From Psychrobacillus vulpis (lineage in GTDB: Bacteria > Bacillota > Bacilli > Bacillales_A > Planococcaceae): DNA of 64,000 bases. The notes below the pieces were generated by a model. That model saw only the letters and a program-made list of their open reading frames with translations. It ran no database searches and was not told where the DNA came from. Below, piece after piece: positions 19,943-27,812 of the stretch. Position numbers and translations under genes: made by a program. The first letter of the stretch is position 1; each line of letters begins with the position of its first letter. The stretch covers positions 49,014 through 113,013 of the forward strand of contig NZ_VDGI01000015.1 of NCBI RefSeq assembly GCF_006861825.1, given 5' to 3'.

Positions 19943-20174
19943 GAAAAGCGTAAGCGCCTATGTCTGCCCCGACAGGCAAATGGAGAATAGCGAGGAGGCG
20001 TATTACAGCCACCACAGCGATTAACCATTTGACCCCGAGGGGCAAGGCGCTGGAGCTGGACAGAAAGAAAAGCGTAAGCGCCTATGTCTGCCCCGACAGG
20101 CAAATGGAGAATCGCGAGGAGGCGTATTTCAGCCACCACAGTGATTAACCATTTGACCCCGAGGGGCAAGGCGC
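19941..20174 (+). repeat. Tandem 124-bp intergenic repeat, two copies
   Basis: Copy 1 spans 19941-20064. Copy 2 starts at 20065, is interrupted at 20175 by a MITE-like element and resumes at about 20358. Both begin AAGAAAAGCGTAAGCGCC, contain TGCCCCGACAGGCAAATGG and GATTAACCATTTGACCCCG, and differ by only a few bases. Copy 1 starts at the trhP1 stop codon. A remnant in reverse orientation is at about 42285-42305. Confidence 0.9.
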
Positions 20175-20348
20175 GAGGCCACTGAAAAACTCAAAATTAT
20201 TATTTTATAGGAACTATTTGCTGTATATCATTTAAAGAATTTAGCGCGACGCATGAGACTCCAGCGGGAAAGCGAATGCCAAAGCGCTAAATTCCCTTAG
20301 GACTATTTGATAGATAATTTATATGAATGACACTTTTTCAGTGCCCTC
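20175..20348. mobile_element. MITE-like element, copy B (174 bp)
   Basis: The ends GAGGCCACTGAAAAA and TTTTTCAGTGCCCTC are inverted repeats with one mismatch, flanked by a 9-bp direct repeat GCAAGGCGC (20166-20174 and 20349-20357). The uninterrupted target is visible in the neighbouring tandem copy at about 20042-20050. The interior is the reverse complement of copy A at 4.7 kb without the 65-bp extra piece. No coding capacity. Confidence 0.85.
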
Positions 20349-20417
20349 GCAAGGCGCTGGAGAGTAACTGAATAGAAATGATTTACTTTCTTATCAGTTA
20401 AGAAAGGAAAGGTTCGA

Positions 20418-21692
20418 GTGACTATTACTAAAATAGACAAGATAAGCGAAATAATAAATGGTAAACGTGTTATAACAAAAAAGCCTGAATTATTAGCTCC
20501 AGCTGGAAGCTTAGAGAAGTTAAAAATCGCTGTTCATTATGGTGCAGATGCTGTTTTCATTGGTGGTCAAGAGTTTGGACTTCGATCAAATGCAGGCAAT
20601 TTCTCTATTGATGAGATGCGAGAAGGTGTATTATTTGCTAATCGTTATGGGGCGAAGATTTATGTGACGACTAATATTTTTGCACATAATGAAAACATGG
20701 ACGGGCTGGATGAATATTTGCAAGGGATTGAATCTGCTGGAGTAACCGGTATCATAGTTGCAGATCCTTTAATAATTGAAACATGTCGTGAAGCAGCACC
20801 AAAACTTGAAATACACTTAAGTACACAACAATCTTTGTCTAATTGGAAAGCTGTTCAATATTGGAAAGAAGAGGGACTTCATCGCGTCGTTCTTGCACGA
20901 GAGACAAGTGGCGATGAAATTCAATTAATGAAAGAAAAAGTCGATATTGAAATTGAAACATTCATTCATGGAGCTATGTGCATTGCTTACAGTGGTAGAT
21001 GTACACTTTCGAACCATATGACTGCTCGTGATTCCAATCGTGGTGGCTGCTGTCAATCATGCCGTTGGGATTATGATTTATATGAACAGCATAATGGGGA
21101 AGAAAATGCTTTATTTGAAGATGGTGAAGTACCGTTTGCAATGAGTCCAAAGGATTTGAAATTAGTGGAATCCATTCCAAGAATGATTGAGCTTGGAATT
21201 GATTCTTTAAAGATTGAAGGACGAATGAAATCAATCCATTATATTGCAACCGTTGTAAGTGTGTATCGTAAAGTAATCGATGCATATTGTGCTGATCCTG
21301 CAAACTTTCAAATGAAAAAAGAATGGTTGGAAGAACTTGAGAAATGTGCGAATCGAGAAGCAGATTCAGCATTTTTCGAAGGAGAGCCAAGCTTTGAACA
21401 ACAGATGTATGGAATCCATGATAAGAAGCTAGGGTATGATTTTGTAGGTTTAGTGATTGACTATAATGATGAAACACAAATTGTTACTTTACAGCAGCGA
21501 AATTATTTCAAGCCTGGTGAAGAAGTAGAATTTTTCGGTCCTGAAATAGAAAATGTTCGATTAACGTTGGGTGAAGTTACGAATGAAAAAGGACAAGTGT
21601 TGGATGCGGCTAGACATCCTTTGGAAATTGTACAATTTAAATGCCCTGTTAAATTGTACCCAAATAATATGATGAGAAAAGGGATGAAATAA
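20418..21692 (+). CDS. trhP2: U32 family tRNA hydroxylation protein TrhP2 (YrrO)
   Basis: A 424-aa U32-fold protein, paralog of the gene at 19013. It carries the U32 signature [18 protein letters not shown] and a [11 protein letters not shown] cluster, which give several cysteines that could bind an iron-sulfur cluster. The C-terminal beta-barrel ([20 protein letters not shown]) is also typical. The start is GTG 20418 with AAAGGAAAGG upstream. The stop overlaps the udk start by one base. It probably needs its own promoter or read-through because of the repeats before it. Confidence 0.9.
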   Translation: MTITKIDKISEIINGKRVITKKPELLAPAGSLEKLKIAVHYGADAVFIGGQEFGLRSNAGNFSIDEMREGVLFANRYGAKIYVTTNIFAHNENMDGLDEYLQGIESAGVTGIIVADPLIIETCREAAPKLEIHLSTQQSLSNWKAVQYWKEEGLHRVVLARETSGDEIQLMKEKVDIEIETFIHGAMCIAYSGRCTLSNHMTARDSNRGGCCQSCRWDYDLYEQHNGEENALFEDGEVPFAMSPKDLKLVESIPRMIELGIDSLKIEGRMKSIHYIATVVSVYRKVIDAYCADPANFQMKKEWLEELEKCANREADSAFFEGEPSFEQQMYGIHDKKLGYDFVGLVIDYNDETQIVTLQQRNYFKPGEEVEFFGPEIENVRLTLGEVTNEKGQVLDAARHPLEIVQFKCPVKLYPNNMMRKGMK

Positions 21693-22330
21693 TGGCAAAT
21701 AGAACCCCGCTTATTATTGGGATTACTGGTGGTTCAGGTTCTGGTAAGACAAGCGTAACAAATGCAATAAGTGAAGTTTTTAAAAATCATTCTGTTGTTG
21801 TAATTGAGCAGGATTATTATTATAAAGATCAAAGTCATCTAGAGTTTGAAGAAAGATTAAATACAAACTATGATCATCCACTTGCTTTCGATAATGATTT
21901 ACTTATTCAACACATTGGTGACCTATTAAATAATAAACCAGTAGAAAAACCAGTGTATGATTACGCACAGCATACACGTTCAAAAGAAACGATTACAATT
22001 GAACCTAAAGATGTAATCATTTTAGAAGGCATTTTGGTGTTAGAAGATGAGCGACTTCGTGATTTAATGGACATTAAATTATTTGTCGATACAGATTCTG
22101 ATTTACGTATAATCCGTCGTATTTTACGTGATATTCATGAAAGAGGACGTACCGTGGATTCTGTAGTGGATCAATATATTAATGTTGTGCGTCCAATGCA
22201 TAACCAATTTATAGAACCAACAAAGAAATATGCAGACGTAATAATTCCAGAAGGCGGCCAAAATGAGGTTGCAATAGATTTAATGGTAACAAAAATAAAA
22301 ACTATTCTTGAAACAGATGTAATTGTATAA
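21692..22330 (+). CDS. udk: Uridine kinase
   Basis: Phosphorylates uridine and cytidine in pyrimidine salvage. P-loop GGSGSGKT at residues 13-20, ATG overlapping the trhP2 stop (TAATG), 212 aa as usual. [12 protein letters not shown] and [13 protein letters not shown] match the family. cdd at 61.4 kb belongs to the same salvage route. Confidence 0.96.
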   Translation: MANRTPLIIGITGGSGSGKTSVTNAISEVFKNHSVVVIEQDYYYKDQSHLEFEERLNTNYDHPLAFDNDLLIQHIGDLLNNKPVEKPVYDYAQHTRSKETITIEPKDVIILEGILVLEDERLRDLMDIKLFVDTDSDLRIIRRILRDIHERGRTVDSVVDQYINVVRPMHNQFIEPTKKYADVIIPEGGQNEVAIDLMVTKIKTILETDVIV

Positions 22331-22443
22331 TATGATGATTGTTGATTGACAATTATTTCATGAAATTCATATCATTTTAAATTAGGGCATATGAATGGTA
22401 CATGAATATGTTTTAAGTGTGTATTTAAAAGGAGTGTATGGGA

Positions 22444-22917
22444 GTGTCAACAGAGAAACAATATCCAATGACCGTTGCTGGTAAACAAAAATTAGAAGAT
22501 GAATTAGAGCTATTAAAAACGGTTAAGCGTAAAGAAGTAGTAGAGCGTATCAAGATTGCAAGAAGTTTCGGCGATTTATCAGAGAACTCTGAGTATGATT
22601 CAGCTAAGGAAGACCAAGCATTTGTAGAAGGTAGAATTTCTACAATTGAGTCTATGATTAGAAATGCTGTAATTATTGAAGAAGAGGAAAATAATGATAT
22701 AGTGACATTAGGAAAAACGGTTACATTTATTGAAATTCCTGATGGAGACGAAGAAACTTATACAATCGTAGGTTCGGCGGAAGCAGATCCTCTAGAAGGA
22801 CTGATTTCAAATGATTCTCCGATTGCAAAAGGGTTACTTGGTAAATCAACGGGAGACAACGTTAAAATAACTACTCCTGGTGGAGAAATGGACGTTCAAA
22901 TTATTTCAATTTCATAA
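22444..22917 (+). CDS. greA: Transcription elongation factor GreA
   Basis: Rescues backtracked RNA polymerase by stimulating transcript cleavage. It has the N-terminal coiled coil with the acidic tip ([19 protein letters not shown]) and the C-terminal FKBP-like domain. The frame also offers ATG at 22438, but AAAAGGAG (22427-22434) is only 3 nt from that ATG and 9 nt from GTG 22444, so GTG is preferred (157 aa). The first terminator hairpin starts 6 nt after the stop. Confidence 0.95.
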   Translation: MSTEKQYPMTVAGKQKLEDELELLKTVKRKEVVERIKIARSFGDLSENSEYDSAKEDQAFVEGRISTIESMIRNAVIIEEEENNDIVTLGKTVTFIEIPDGDEETYTIVGSAEADPLEGLISNDSPIAKGLLGKSTGDNVKITTPGGEMDVQIISIS

Positions 22918-22921
22918 CTAA

Positions 22922-23137
22922 GAGAGGTAAACTTCATCGTTTACCTCTCAGGTTGTAGACAAAATATATTACGAAGGTGTCACTTCAGACTGATTTGAAA
23001 ACGCTTGTCAGTCGAGGCGCGCCGCACGAGGCGGAAGCGAATAGAACTTATAGTTCATGAGCTTACAACGAGTGCCAGTAACGAAGAATGAAAGCGTTTG
23101 TCAACAGTCTGAGAGGTAAACTTCATCGTTTACCTCT
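22922..23137 (+). repeat. greA terminator hairpin duplicated around a 162-bp insert
   Basis: The same 27 bp (a hairpin with arms AGAGGTAAAC and GTTTACCTCT) occur at 22922-22948 and 23111-23137. Only the second is followed by a T run. Between them lie 162 bp (22949-23110) with imperfect inverted ends (left GTTGTAGACAAA, right TTTGTCAACAGTCT) and a GC-rich centre AGTCGAGGCGCGCCGC. It looks like a small insertion that duplicated its palindromic target. Confidence 0.75.
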
Positions 23138-23142
23138 TTTTC
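23112..23142 (+). terminator. Functional terminator of greA
   Basis: A 10-bp perfect stem AGAGGTAAAC / GTTTACCTCT with a 6-nt loop is followed by TTTTT. The upstream duplicate at 22923-22948 has no T tract. Confidence 0.8.
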
Positions 23143-23212
23143 AATTGGGTAGAAACAAAACATTCACATAATCGTCTTATTTATATATAACGTGTTATGG
23201 AGGAGGAAAAGG

Positions 23213-23908
23213 ATGTCAGAAAACAATGGAAGAATAAACTCAAGATTAAATAACAAGCATCGAAAGAAAAAATCAAATACTATAATAAACATTTTAATAG
23301 GGGTTGTCCTACTATTAATTATTACAACAGTGGCATATATAATAACAGATAATGATCCAGATGTGGCGCGAGAAGAAGTAAAGTCATCTTCAAAAGATGA
23401 TTCTGAAAAGAATTCAGTACCGGAAGAGGAGAAAGACAATTCATCTCAAAATGAAACAACAGAACCTAGTACTGTAGAACAAAACGAAACTGATTCAGAA
23501 TCGTCTACATCAGAAAACTCTGAAGTTGAGCAAGATGAAAGTGAAACAAATGAAGATACAACTATCGAAACATCTACTTCCGAAGATCCAAATGTTGATA
23601 ATGTCATTGTAGATCCAACATGGAAACCAATTGGTACAACACAAACAGGAGAGCATACTTCTAGTTATGATAGTAAATCGGTTGACTGGGCAGAAAAGGT
23701 AGAAGCACTAGCCTATGGAGCTGGTTTCGATCCCTCTAACATGTATGTGAAGTTTTTAGGAAATGGTGGGAGTCCTCAAAAATCAATTGGGACAGTTACA
23801 TCAAAAGATGGAACTGAAATATATCGGATTCATTTAGAATGGATTGATGGACATGGATGGAAGCCAACGAAAAAAGAGAAACTTAAAACATTAGAAGACG
23901 CCTCTTGA
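23213..23908 (+). CDS. yrrS: Membrane-anchored DUF1510 protein YrrS
   Basis: A 231-aa bitopic membrane protein: basic cytoplasmic N-terminus, one transmembrane helix (about 22-44), a long acidic Ser/Glu/Thr-rich linker (about 50-130), and a C-terminal DUF1510 domain (WAEKVEALAYGAGFDPSNMY to EWIDGHGWKPTKKEK). Function is unknown; in B. subtilis yrrS is next to the penicillin-binding protein gene pbpI, which is missing here. ATG 23213 has TGGAGGAGG upstream; an in-frame GTG at 23192 precedes that site. Confidence 0.85.
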   Translation: MSENNGRINSRLNNKHRKKKSNTIINILIGVVLLLIITTVAYIITDNDPDVAREEVKSSSKDDSEKNSVPEEEKDNSSQNETTEPSTVEQNETDSESSTSENSEVEQDESETNEDTTIETSTSEDPNVDNVIVDPTWKPIGTTQTGEHTSSYDSKSVDWAEKVEALAYGAGFDPSNMYVKFLGNGGSPQKSIGTVTSKDGTEIYRIHLEWIDGHGWKPTKKEKLKTLEDAS

Positions 23909-23932
23909 CGAAAAGGGCGTCTTTGTCTTATT
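23895..23932 (+). terminator. Terminator overlapping the end of yrrS
   Basis: AAGACGCC / GGCGTCTT stem, followed by TGTCTTATTTTT. The left arm codes for the last residues of YrrS. Confidence 0.7.
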
Positions 23933-23939
23933 TTTAATA

Positions 23940-24075
23940 GAGCGCTTTTAACTTGATTCAGTGGTGTCGAAACCAACTGAATTATGTTAAAGCCTCTGGC
24001 GGATGTCACAGATTGAATTGTGCAAGCACAATTCAAAATCTGGACGCAATTACACCGAGGCGTAATTGATGAAAG
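23940..24075 (+). repeat. Intergenic repeat with internal hairpin before mtnN
   Basis: This stretch contains GAATTGTGC-AA-GCACAATTC (24015-24034), a near-perfect hairpin flanked by CAGATT and AAAATCTG, and ends in GGCGTAATTGATGAAA. A shortened relative lies before recD2 at 9.95-10.03 kb. It reaches almost to the mtnN ribosome site. Confidence 0.7.
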
Positions 24076-24086
24076 GTGGAAACAAG

Positions 24087-24779
24087 ATGAAAATAGCAGT
24101 GATTGGTGCAATGGAGCAAGAAGTAGAGCTGTTGAGAAACGAGATAGAAAACGCACAAACTAATATTATTGCAAATAGTGAATTTACGGTTGGTTCATAT
24201 AAAAATCATGAAGTCATTTTATTAAAAAGTGGTATTGGTAAGGTAAATGCTGCTATGACTACGTCCATATTGTTGAATGAGTATAAACCGGATTATGTGA
24301 TAAATACTGGTTCTGCTGGCGGTTATGATCCCGAGTTAGAGGTAGGAGCGATTGTCATATCGGATGAAGTAAGACATCATGATGTGGATGTTACGGCATT
24401 TGGGTATGAGATTGGTCAAGTTCCACAGTTACCTGCAGCATTTAAGTCAGATGCATATTTGATGAAGCTAGCGGAAGATGCCGTGAAAGAAATAGGAGAA
24501 CACCAAGCTGCAACTGGCTTAATCGCAACGGGTGATATTTTTATGAATAATCCAGAAAAAGTGGAAGTAGTTCGAACTAATTTCCCACAAATGAAAGCTT
24601 GTGAAATGGAAGCAGCAGCAGTGGCTCAAGTATGTCATCAATTTGAAGTGCCATTCGTTGTAATCCGTGCTTTGTCTGACATAGCTGGAAAAGAATCGTC
24701 TATTAGTTTTGATGAGTTTTTACCTGTCGCAGCTAAGCATTCAACAGAAATAGTCCTACGTGTCATAGAAAAAATGTAG
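24087..24779 (+). CDS. mtnN: 5'-methylthioadenosine/S-adenosylhomocysteine nucleosidase
   Basis: Hydrolyses MTA and SAH (adenine release), recycling products of SAM-dependent methylation and polyamine synthesis. 230 aa, PNP/UDP phosphorylase superfamily. [15 protein letters not shown] at the start, [20 protein letters not shown] and the catalytic Asp in ALSDIAGK are visible. ATG 24087 has AAAGGTGG 8 nt upstream; earlier in-frame starts lie inside the repeat. Confidence 0.95.
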   Translation: MKIAVIGAMEQEVELLRNEIENAQTNIIANSEFTVGSYKNHEVILLKSGIGKVNAAMTTSILLNEYKPDYVINTGSAGGYDPELEVGAIVISDEVRHHDVDVTAFGYEIGQVPQLPAAFKSDAYLMKLAEDAVKEIGEHQAATGLIATGDIFMNNPEKVEVVRTNFPQMKACEMEAAAVAQVCHQFEVPFVVIRALSDIAGKESSISFDEFLPVAAKHSTEIVLRVIEKM

Positions 24780-24883
24780 ATTCAATCGACAAGTAATTAT
24801 CATATTTAATGGTAGTTTTTTTGACTGCGTATGTTATGATAAATGTATAAAGTACCCTTTCATAATGCATAGGAGGAGATAGT

Positions 24884-24967
24884 ATGCTATTTATCATGGC
24901 TATGTCTATTTTGATTACTGCAGTTTTAGGATTTGTAATGATAGCAGAGACAACAACCGAAGATTAA
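24884..24967 (+). CDS. 27-aa single-span membrane micro-protein
   Basis: ATG 24884 follows an excellent ribosome site (AGGAGGAGATAGT). The 27 residues are one hydrophobic helix (LFIMAMSILITAVLGFVMIA) with an acidic tail ETTTED. It has a possible promoter (TTGACT at 24821, TATAAA at 24846, 19-bp spacing) and its own terminator. It is too short for automatic callers. Function is unknown. Confidence 0.65.
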   Translation: MLFIMAMSILITAVLGFVMIAETTTED

Positions 24968-24971
24968 TATC

Positions 24972-25715
24972 CTAAGCTCTTTTGGTGTTCGAGACATCAA
25001 AAGAGTTTTTTTCATGTATATAAGACTGGTAGAGTTTTACAAGGGCACGCTTTTCTATTCGGGAAACGTAGCTCCTAGAAATTTTCAATTGTTTCGATAT
25101 TTCTTTTTGGGTCATAGGTTGATGCCCGAGTAATCCATATCGTCGAACAATAATTTCGAGCTCACGTTTTTCTAAATTCGATAAATGTCTATATAATCTA
25201 TTCATATCTTCTTGATCTACAAGCTGTTCATCAGTACTTTTTTCAATCCCTTGCAATAAATCAGTTATTTCTAATGAATGACCGTCTTTATCCATTCCAA
25301 TTGGTTCGTGTAAGGAAACGTCTTTTTGTACCTTTTTCAATGACCGTAAATACATGAGAATTTCATTTTCAATACATCTAGCTGCATATGTTGCAAGTTT
25401 TGTTTTTTTGGTGGGGGTATAGCTATTTACAGCTTTCATTAATCCAATAGTTCCTATGGAAATATAGTCATCTAGGAGTTCATGTTTTGGGTGAAATTTT
25501 TTGACGATATGTGCAACTAATCGCATATTACGCTCTATAAGCTCATCTCTTGCTGTCATATCTCCATCCAAAAAACGTTCAATCATTATCTTTTCTTCTT
25601 CAGGAGTAAATGGTTGATGGAATGCCTGACCCTTTAAGTATCCAAGAACAAGAGGGAGTTCTACGACCATACTTATAAAAGCAGTAAAGAGACCAGAGAT
25701 TGTGTTCACCTCCAT
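24972..25715 (-). CDS. sigK: RNA polymerase sporulation sigma factor SigK, uninterrupted
   Basis: The late mother-cell sigma factor. Region 2 (RNMRLVAHIVKKF, ISIGTIGLMKAVNSY) and region 4 (KEISKQLKISRSYVSRIEK) are intact, and KKVQKDVSLHEPIGMDKDG separates SigK from SigE. The hydrophobic N-terminal stretch before about residue 35 is the pro-sequence removed by SpoIVFB. No skin-like element interrupts the gene. The span given starts at the only nearby ATG (247 aa), but GGAGGTG lies just inside that ATG; an ATC at 25700 is 6 nt after it and aligns with the usual first residue (see findings). Confidence 0.92.
   Translation of the reverse strand: MEVNTISGLFTAFISMVVELPLVLGYLKGQAFHQPFTPEEEKIMIERFLDGDMTARDELIERNMRLVAHIVKKFHPKHELLDDYISIGTIGLMKAVNSYTPTKKTKLATYAARCIENEILMYLRSLKKVQKDVSLHEPIGMDKDGHSLEITDLLQGIEKSTDEQLVDQEDMNRLYRHLSNLEKRELEIIVRRYGLLGHQPMTQKEISKQLKISRSYVSRIEKRALVKLYQSYIHEKNSFDVSNTKRA
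24977..25012 (+). terminator. Terminator after the micro-gene, inside the 3' end of sigK
   Basis: CTCTTTTGGTGT and ACATCAAAAGAG form a 12-bp stem (one G-T pair) followed by TTTTTTT on the plus strand. The opposite strand encodes the last SigK residues. Confidence 0.8.
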
Positions 25716-25728
25716 CTATTTGTACATT

Positions 25729-25737
25729 TAGTATATG
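25729..25737 (-). promoter_or_regulatory. Sigma-E/sigma-K type -10 element of sigK
   Basis: CATATACTA on the minus strand fits the sigma-K -10 pattern CATAnnnTA and resembles the sigma-E -10. A TATATC about 11-12 bp upstream could be a sigma-E -35. Transcription would start near 25722. Confidence 0.5.
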
Positions 25738-25811
25738 TCGAAAAATGCAGATATAGACCAAAATGAAGGGATACATTATCCATTTTAGCTAAGAGATGAT
25801 GTATTGTTACA

Positions 25812-25840
25812 TAAAAAAAAACGACTGTATTACAGTCGTT
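25812..25840 (-). terminator. Terminator of pssA
   Basis: The perfect stem ACGACTG / CAGTCGT is followed on the minus strand by a run of T (plus-strand A run at 25812-25820). Confidence 0.85.
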
Positions 25841-25842
25841 AG

Positions 25843-26382
25843 TTAAACTTTTCGTAACGTGAATGTACTAATCATTAACAATGAAAGTATGATCAATAAA
25901 AACATGTATGTTACTGAAGGGATATAATTGATAGCAAAATAAGATAATGTGAGAATTACTCCTGCTACTGTTATCGGTAGGCCTGTGAAATAGCCGTCTG
26001 GCTCTGAAATATTGAATCTGGCAAGTCTAAATGCGCCACATGCAATATAAATTACAGTAATAATCATACCGGTTACACTAAATTCTTGTAAAACAAGTGC
26101 ATAGATAAGCAATGCTGGAGCTACACCAAAAGAAATAATATCACTCATCGAATCAAGTTGTTTACCCAGTTCCGATTCTAGCTGAAATTTTCTAGCAACC
26201 ATACCATCAAAGCGGTCAAGTAAACCACCTAAAAATATAAATAATACACTTAAAGTGTAATGCCCATTCATTGTTGCCATAATTGCGCCACCACCGCAAG
26301 CAAGATTTGATATGGTAATCATGTTCGCTGCTTGTGATTTCAATTTCTTTACGGTATGAGACATGGCATTTGGTAAATACAT
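25843..26382 (-). CDS. pssA: CDP-diacylglycerol--serine O-phosphatidyltransferase
   Basis: Makes phosphatidylserine from CDP-diacylglycerol and serine in the membrane; 179 aa with several transmembrane helices. The CDP-alcohol phosphotransferase motif DG-x2-AR-x8-G-x3-D-x3-D is present as DGMVARKFQLESELGKQLD plus SMSD. The start ATG has AAAGGAG 9 nt upstream. It is divergent from psd, which uses its product, so the pair makes phosphatidylethanolamine. Confidence 0.94.
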   Translation of the reverse strand: MYLPNAMSHTVKKLKSQAANMITISNLACGGGAIMATMNGHYTLSVLFIFLGGLLDRFDGMVARKFQLESELGKQLDSMSDIISFGVAPALLIYALVLQEFSVTGMIITVIYIACGAFRLARFNISEPDGYFTGLPITVAGVILTLSYFAINYIPSVTYMFLLIILSLLMISTFTLRKV

Positions 26383-26470
26383 TGTAAATCACTCCTTTAC
26401 AATTAATATATTTGTTCATTATACTTCGAGTAAGAAAAAATTGTAAGTAATTTTTCATAGGGAGCAAAAA

Positions 26471-27253
26471 ATGAGAGAAAAACTATACCAATCTATGATT
26501 GAACTAACAAATGGAAGATGGACTTCGTCTATCATTAAAGGATTTGCTAAATCGAAAATTAGTAAGATGATTATTCCATCTTATATTAAATATTTTGATA
26601 TAACAATTCAAGAAATGTGTAAAGATGTGAAAGATTTTACTACATTGCATGAATTTTTTATTCGTAATGTAAAAAAAGATTCTCGTCCAATATATCAATC
26701 AAGCAAAGGAATTATTAGTCCAGTAGATGCAAAAGTTGAAATTTTTGGAGATATTACTTTAGATGGTGTCTTTCATGTAAAAGGAAAGTCTTATACTTTA
26801 CAAGATATGCTAGGATCAGAAAAACTAGCAAATGATTATGCTCATGGGAAATATATAGTATTATATTTAAGCCCAGCAGAGTATCATCGAATACATGCCC
26901 CAGTCGACGGAGATGTTGTTAGACAGTATATGCTAGGAAAAAAATCATATCCGGTAAATAAGTGGGGATTGCAATATGGGAAAAATACGATTAGTGGAAA
27001 TTATCGTTTATTAACTGAATTACAAATGCAAAATGAAAAAAAATGTTTTTCGATAAAAGTGGGAGCCATGTTCGTAAATTCTATCGAGTTAACAAATCGT
27101 TCAAATGAATGGATAAAGGGTGAAGAAGTTGGCTATTTTTCATTCGGATCAACAGTAGTATTGCTGTTCGAAGAAGACAGTATGGAGTTTGCATCGACAA
27201 TTGAAGAAGGTCGTTTCATACAAATGGGTGAGTTGATAGCAAATATGCTATAA
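26471..27253 (+). CDS. psd: Phosphatidylserine decarboxylase
   Basis: Converts phosphatidylserine to phosphatidylethanolamine. The 260-aa proenzyme should cleave itself before S227 in FSFGSTVVLLF to make the pyruvoyl group; the motif reads FGST where LGST is common in other bacteria. The catalytic His region YLSPAEYHRIHAPVDG is clear. ATG 26471 has AGGGAG 7 nt upstream. Divergent from pssA with an 88-nt gap that must hold both promoters. Confidence 0.95.
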   Translation: MREKLYQSMIELTNGRWTSSIIKGFAKSKISKMIIPSYIKYFDITIQEMCKDVKDFTTLHEFFIRNVKKDSRPIYQSSKGIISPVDAKVEIFGDITLDGVFHVKGKSYTLQDMLGSEKLANDYAHGKYIVLYLSPAEYHRIHAPVDGDVVRQYMLGKKSYPVNKWGLQYGKNTISGNYRLLTELQMQNEKKCFSIKVGAMFVNSIELTNRSNEWIKGEEVGYFSFGSTVVLLFEEDSMEFASTIEEGRFIQMGELIANML

Positions 27254-27254
27254 T
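27246..27254 (+). promoter_or_regulatory. Extended -10 promoter of the yqeG operon
   Basis: TGCTATAAT overlaps the psd stop codon (TG-n-TATAAT arrangement). No good -35 is seen at 16-18 bp. Confidence 0.45.
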
Positions 27255-27290
27255 CGTTAAAGAAAAAGCGTCGAATTGGAGTGTTAGTCG

Positions 27291-27812
27291 TTGTATTCAT
27301 ATTTTATACCAAGCCAATTTGTAAGAAGTGTCTTTCATATAACTCCTGAAATGCTAAAAGAAAGAGGAGTAAGAGGCATTATTACAGATTTAGATAACAC
27401 ATTAGTTGAATGGGATCGTCCTGATGCGACGCCTAAATTGATTGAATGGTTTAAAGAGATGAAGGATGCAGGTATTCAAGTAACAATTGTATCAAATAAT
27501 AATGAAATGCGAGTTCATTCATTTGCAGATCCTCTTGGAATACCATTTATATCAAGAGCGAGAAAGCCATTAGGAAACGCATTTAAACAAGCGTTGAAAA
27601 CAATGTCTGTGAAAAAAGAGGAAGTGGTCGTTATAGGTGATCAGCTTCTAACAGATGTGTTTGGAGGGAATAGACAAAAACTTCATACGATTTTAGTCAT
27701 TCCAGTTGCGAAATCGGATGGTTTTTTTACAAAGTTTAATCGTATGGTGGAGAGAAGAATATTTAGTTATTTGCATAAAAAAGGTCAAGTGACATGGGAG
27801 GAAGAAGAGTGA
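27291..27812 (+). CDS. yqeG: YqeG family HAD IIIA-type phosphatase
   Basis: A 173-aa HAD-superfamily hydrolase. The catalytic motif DLDNT is at residues 33-37, motif II is VSNNNE and motif III GDQLLTD. The physiological substrate in Bacillus is unknown; plant and yeast relatives dephosphorylate phosphatidylglycerolphosphate, and nearby phospholipid genes are compatible with that. The start is TTG 27291 with GGAG 9 nt upstream. It heads the yqeG-yqeM operon and overlaps yqeH. Confidence 0.9.
   Translation: MYSYFIPSQFVRSVFHITPEMLKERGVRGIITDLDNTLVEWDRPDATPKLIEWFKEMKDAGIQVTIVSNNNEMRVHSFADPLGIPFISRARKPLGNAFKQALKTMSVKKEEVVVIGDQLLTDVFGGNRQKLHTILVIPVAKSDGFFTKFNRMVERRIFSYLHKKGQVTWEEEE

Noticed and set aside
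19939..20169. 76-codon ORF on the minus strand with a repeated peptide
   Set aside because: The peptide repeats because it translates both tandem copies of the 124-bp DNA repeat; no ribosome site.
19941..20417. Possible CRISPR array because of repeated units
   Set aside because: Only two 124-bp units in direct tandem without spacers, and no cas genes.
24972..25715. SigE instead of SigK
   Set aside because: LVAHIVKKF, KKDVSLHEPIG-type residues and RSYVSRIEKRAL follow SigK; the SigE-specific N-terminus is absent.
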